Positions 13,904 to 14,212 of a stretch of 14,212 nucleotides of DNA are shown one piece after another. Position numbers and translations under genes: made by a program. The notes beneath the pieces were generated by a model that ran no database searches, was not told where the DNA came from, and saw nothing but the letters and a program-made list of their open reading frames with translations. Position 1 is the first letter of the stretch, and the number at the start of each line of letters is the position of its first letter. This DNA is from Bacteroidota bacterium (GTDB taxonomy: Bacteria > Bacteroidota > Bacteroidia > Chitinophagales > LD1), in contig JAFDYP010000124.1 in assembly GCA_018267355.1 (NCBI GenBank), positions 1 through 14,212 of the forward strand, in the 5' to 3' direction.

Positions 13904-14212
13904 TCAGGAAAGCTTTGGTGGCTGCCAGATCAGATGGGCAGCATCAGCAGGAGTATAAGATGGGTGGTACTCCGGCGAAGGTATAGATCTCGTATCCAGT
14001 TTTAGCACGACCTCAGCCTGTACAGGTGGGACGGTAGAAAAGGCCGGAATGAAATGAAAAATGGCCTCATCAGATTTGAAAGGCAGCTCTTTGTCCTCAT
14101 TATCATGCGTACGGTCGGTAGAATAGTGCATATAGAGGAAGGACCATAGGGAAAGGTCAGGCTGCATGGCCCTGTGCTGAGAATAATGCGAGAAAAGGCG
14201 AGGCAGGCGTGA
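13904..14212 (-). CDS. Small uncharacterised protein upstream of the RND efflux genes (probably partial at right edge)
   Basis: The minus-strand frame ends with a stop at 13904-13906 and stays open to the window edge. The first Met inside the window is encoded at 14165-14167 (87 aa), but 15 more open codons lie before it, so the true start may be outside. Visible features are an acidic and histidine-containing stretch (HYSTDRTHDNEDKELPFK), a beta-like middle (PVQAEVVLKLDTRSI) and a C-terminus ending IWQPPKLS. From memory, short proteins with an ELPFK segment and an IWQPPK-type end sit just ahead of CzcA/CusA genes in many Bacteroidota. I cannot verify that here, and no function is known to me. 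It lies 74 bases upstream of the pump gene on the same strand and is likely the first gene of the operon. A periplasmic metal-sensing or buffering role would be a guess. Confidence 0.55.
   Translation of the reverse strand, partial: SRLPRLFSHYSQHRAMQPDLSLWSFLYMHYSTDRTHDNEDKELPFKSDEAIFHFIPAFSTVPPVQAEVVLKLDTRSIPSPEYHPSYTPADAAHLIWQPPKLS

Noticed and set aside
1..14212. tRNA, rRNA, CRISPR arrays, transposases, attachment sites or a plasmid/phage origin.
   Set aside because: No repeat arrays, cloverleaf-like segments, integrase or transposase motifs or flanking duplications were seen on reading both strands. Codon character looks even across the genes.

Overview
The window looks like chromosomal DNA from a member of the Bacteroidota, probably an environmental Chitinophaga-, Cytophaga- or Saprospira-like lineage. 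The evidence is the type IX secretion (T9SS) hallmarks: a gliding-motility-type (CHU_C, type B) C-terminal domain, a PorP/SprF protein, a PorE-like TPR/PD40/OmpA protein, and a type A sorting tail on a peptidase. Promoter -7 boxes of the form TAnnTTTG and the lack of Shine-Dalgarno sequences before the starts point the same way. The genus cannot be fixed from the sequence.

Layout. Positions 1-344 (minus) hold the N-terminus of an unrecognised secreted protein that runs off the left edge. Positions 345-650 are a divergent intergenic region with a promoter -7 box for each flanking gene and two short inverted repeats between them. Positions 651-5588 (plus) are a three-gene operon: a 669-aa surface protein (LRR-like, Ig-like, three related modules, PKD, type B T9SS domain), a PorP/SprF outer-membrane protein, and a PorE-like peptidoglycan-binding protein. 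The operon ends in a hairpin terminator at 5610-5645, whose stem and loop also carry the -7 box of the next gene. Positions 5646-8021 (plus) encode a secreted M14 zinc carboxypeptidase with a type A sorting tail, and 8055-8378 (plus) a small zinc-ribbon protein. The minus strand from the right edge to 8322 carries a heavy-metal efflux operon: a small conserved-looking ORF (open at the right edge), a CzcA-type RND pump fused to a TolC-type outer-membrane factor (1454 aa), and a lipoprotein membrane-fusion adaptor. The last 57 bases of the zinc-ribbon ORF overlap the 3' end of the adaptor gene tail to tail.

How the genes work together. The plus-strand trio reads as a T9SS cargo/partner/anchor unit: a type B cargo, its likely dedicated SprF-like export partner, and an OmpA-type protein linking the outer-membrane complex to peptidoglycan. 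The M14 peptidase uses the other (type A) T9SS signal and appears to have its own promoter. The minus-strand operon encodes a whole tripartite divalent-metal efflux system in two polypeptides, since inner-membrane pump and outer-membrane channel are joined. The joint contains what looks like a retained signal peptide, which would supply the extra membrane crossing the fusion needs.

Nothing here is clearly a wholly new system. The most interesting points are the terminator/promoter overlap, the fusion junction in the RND-TolC protein, the cargo-SprF-PorE unit, and the small ORF beside the efflux genes. No RNA genes, CRISPR arrays, insertion sequences or attachment sites were seen.
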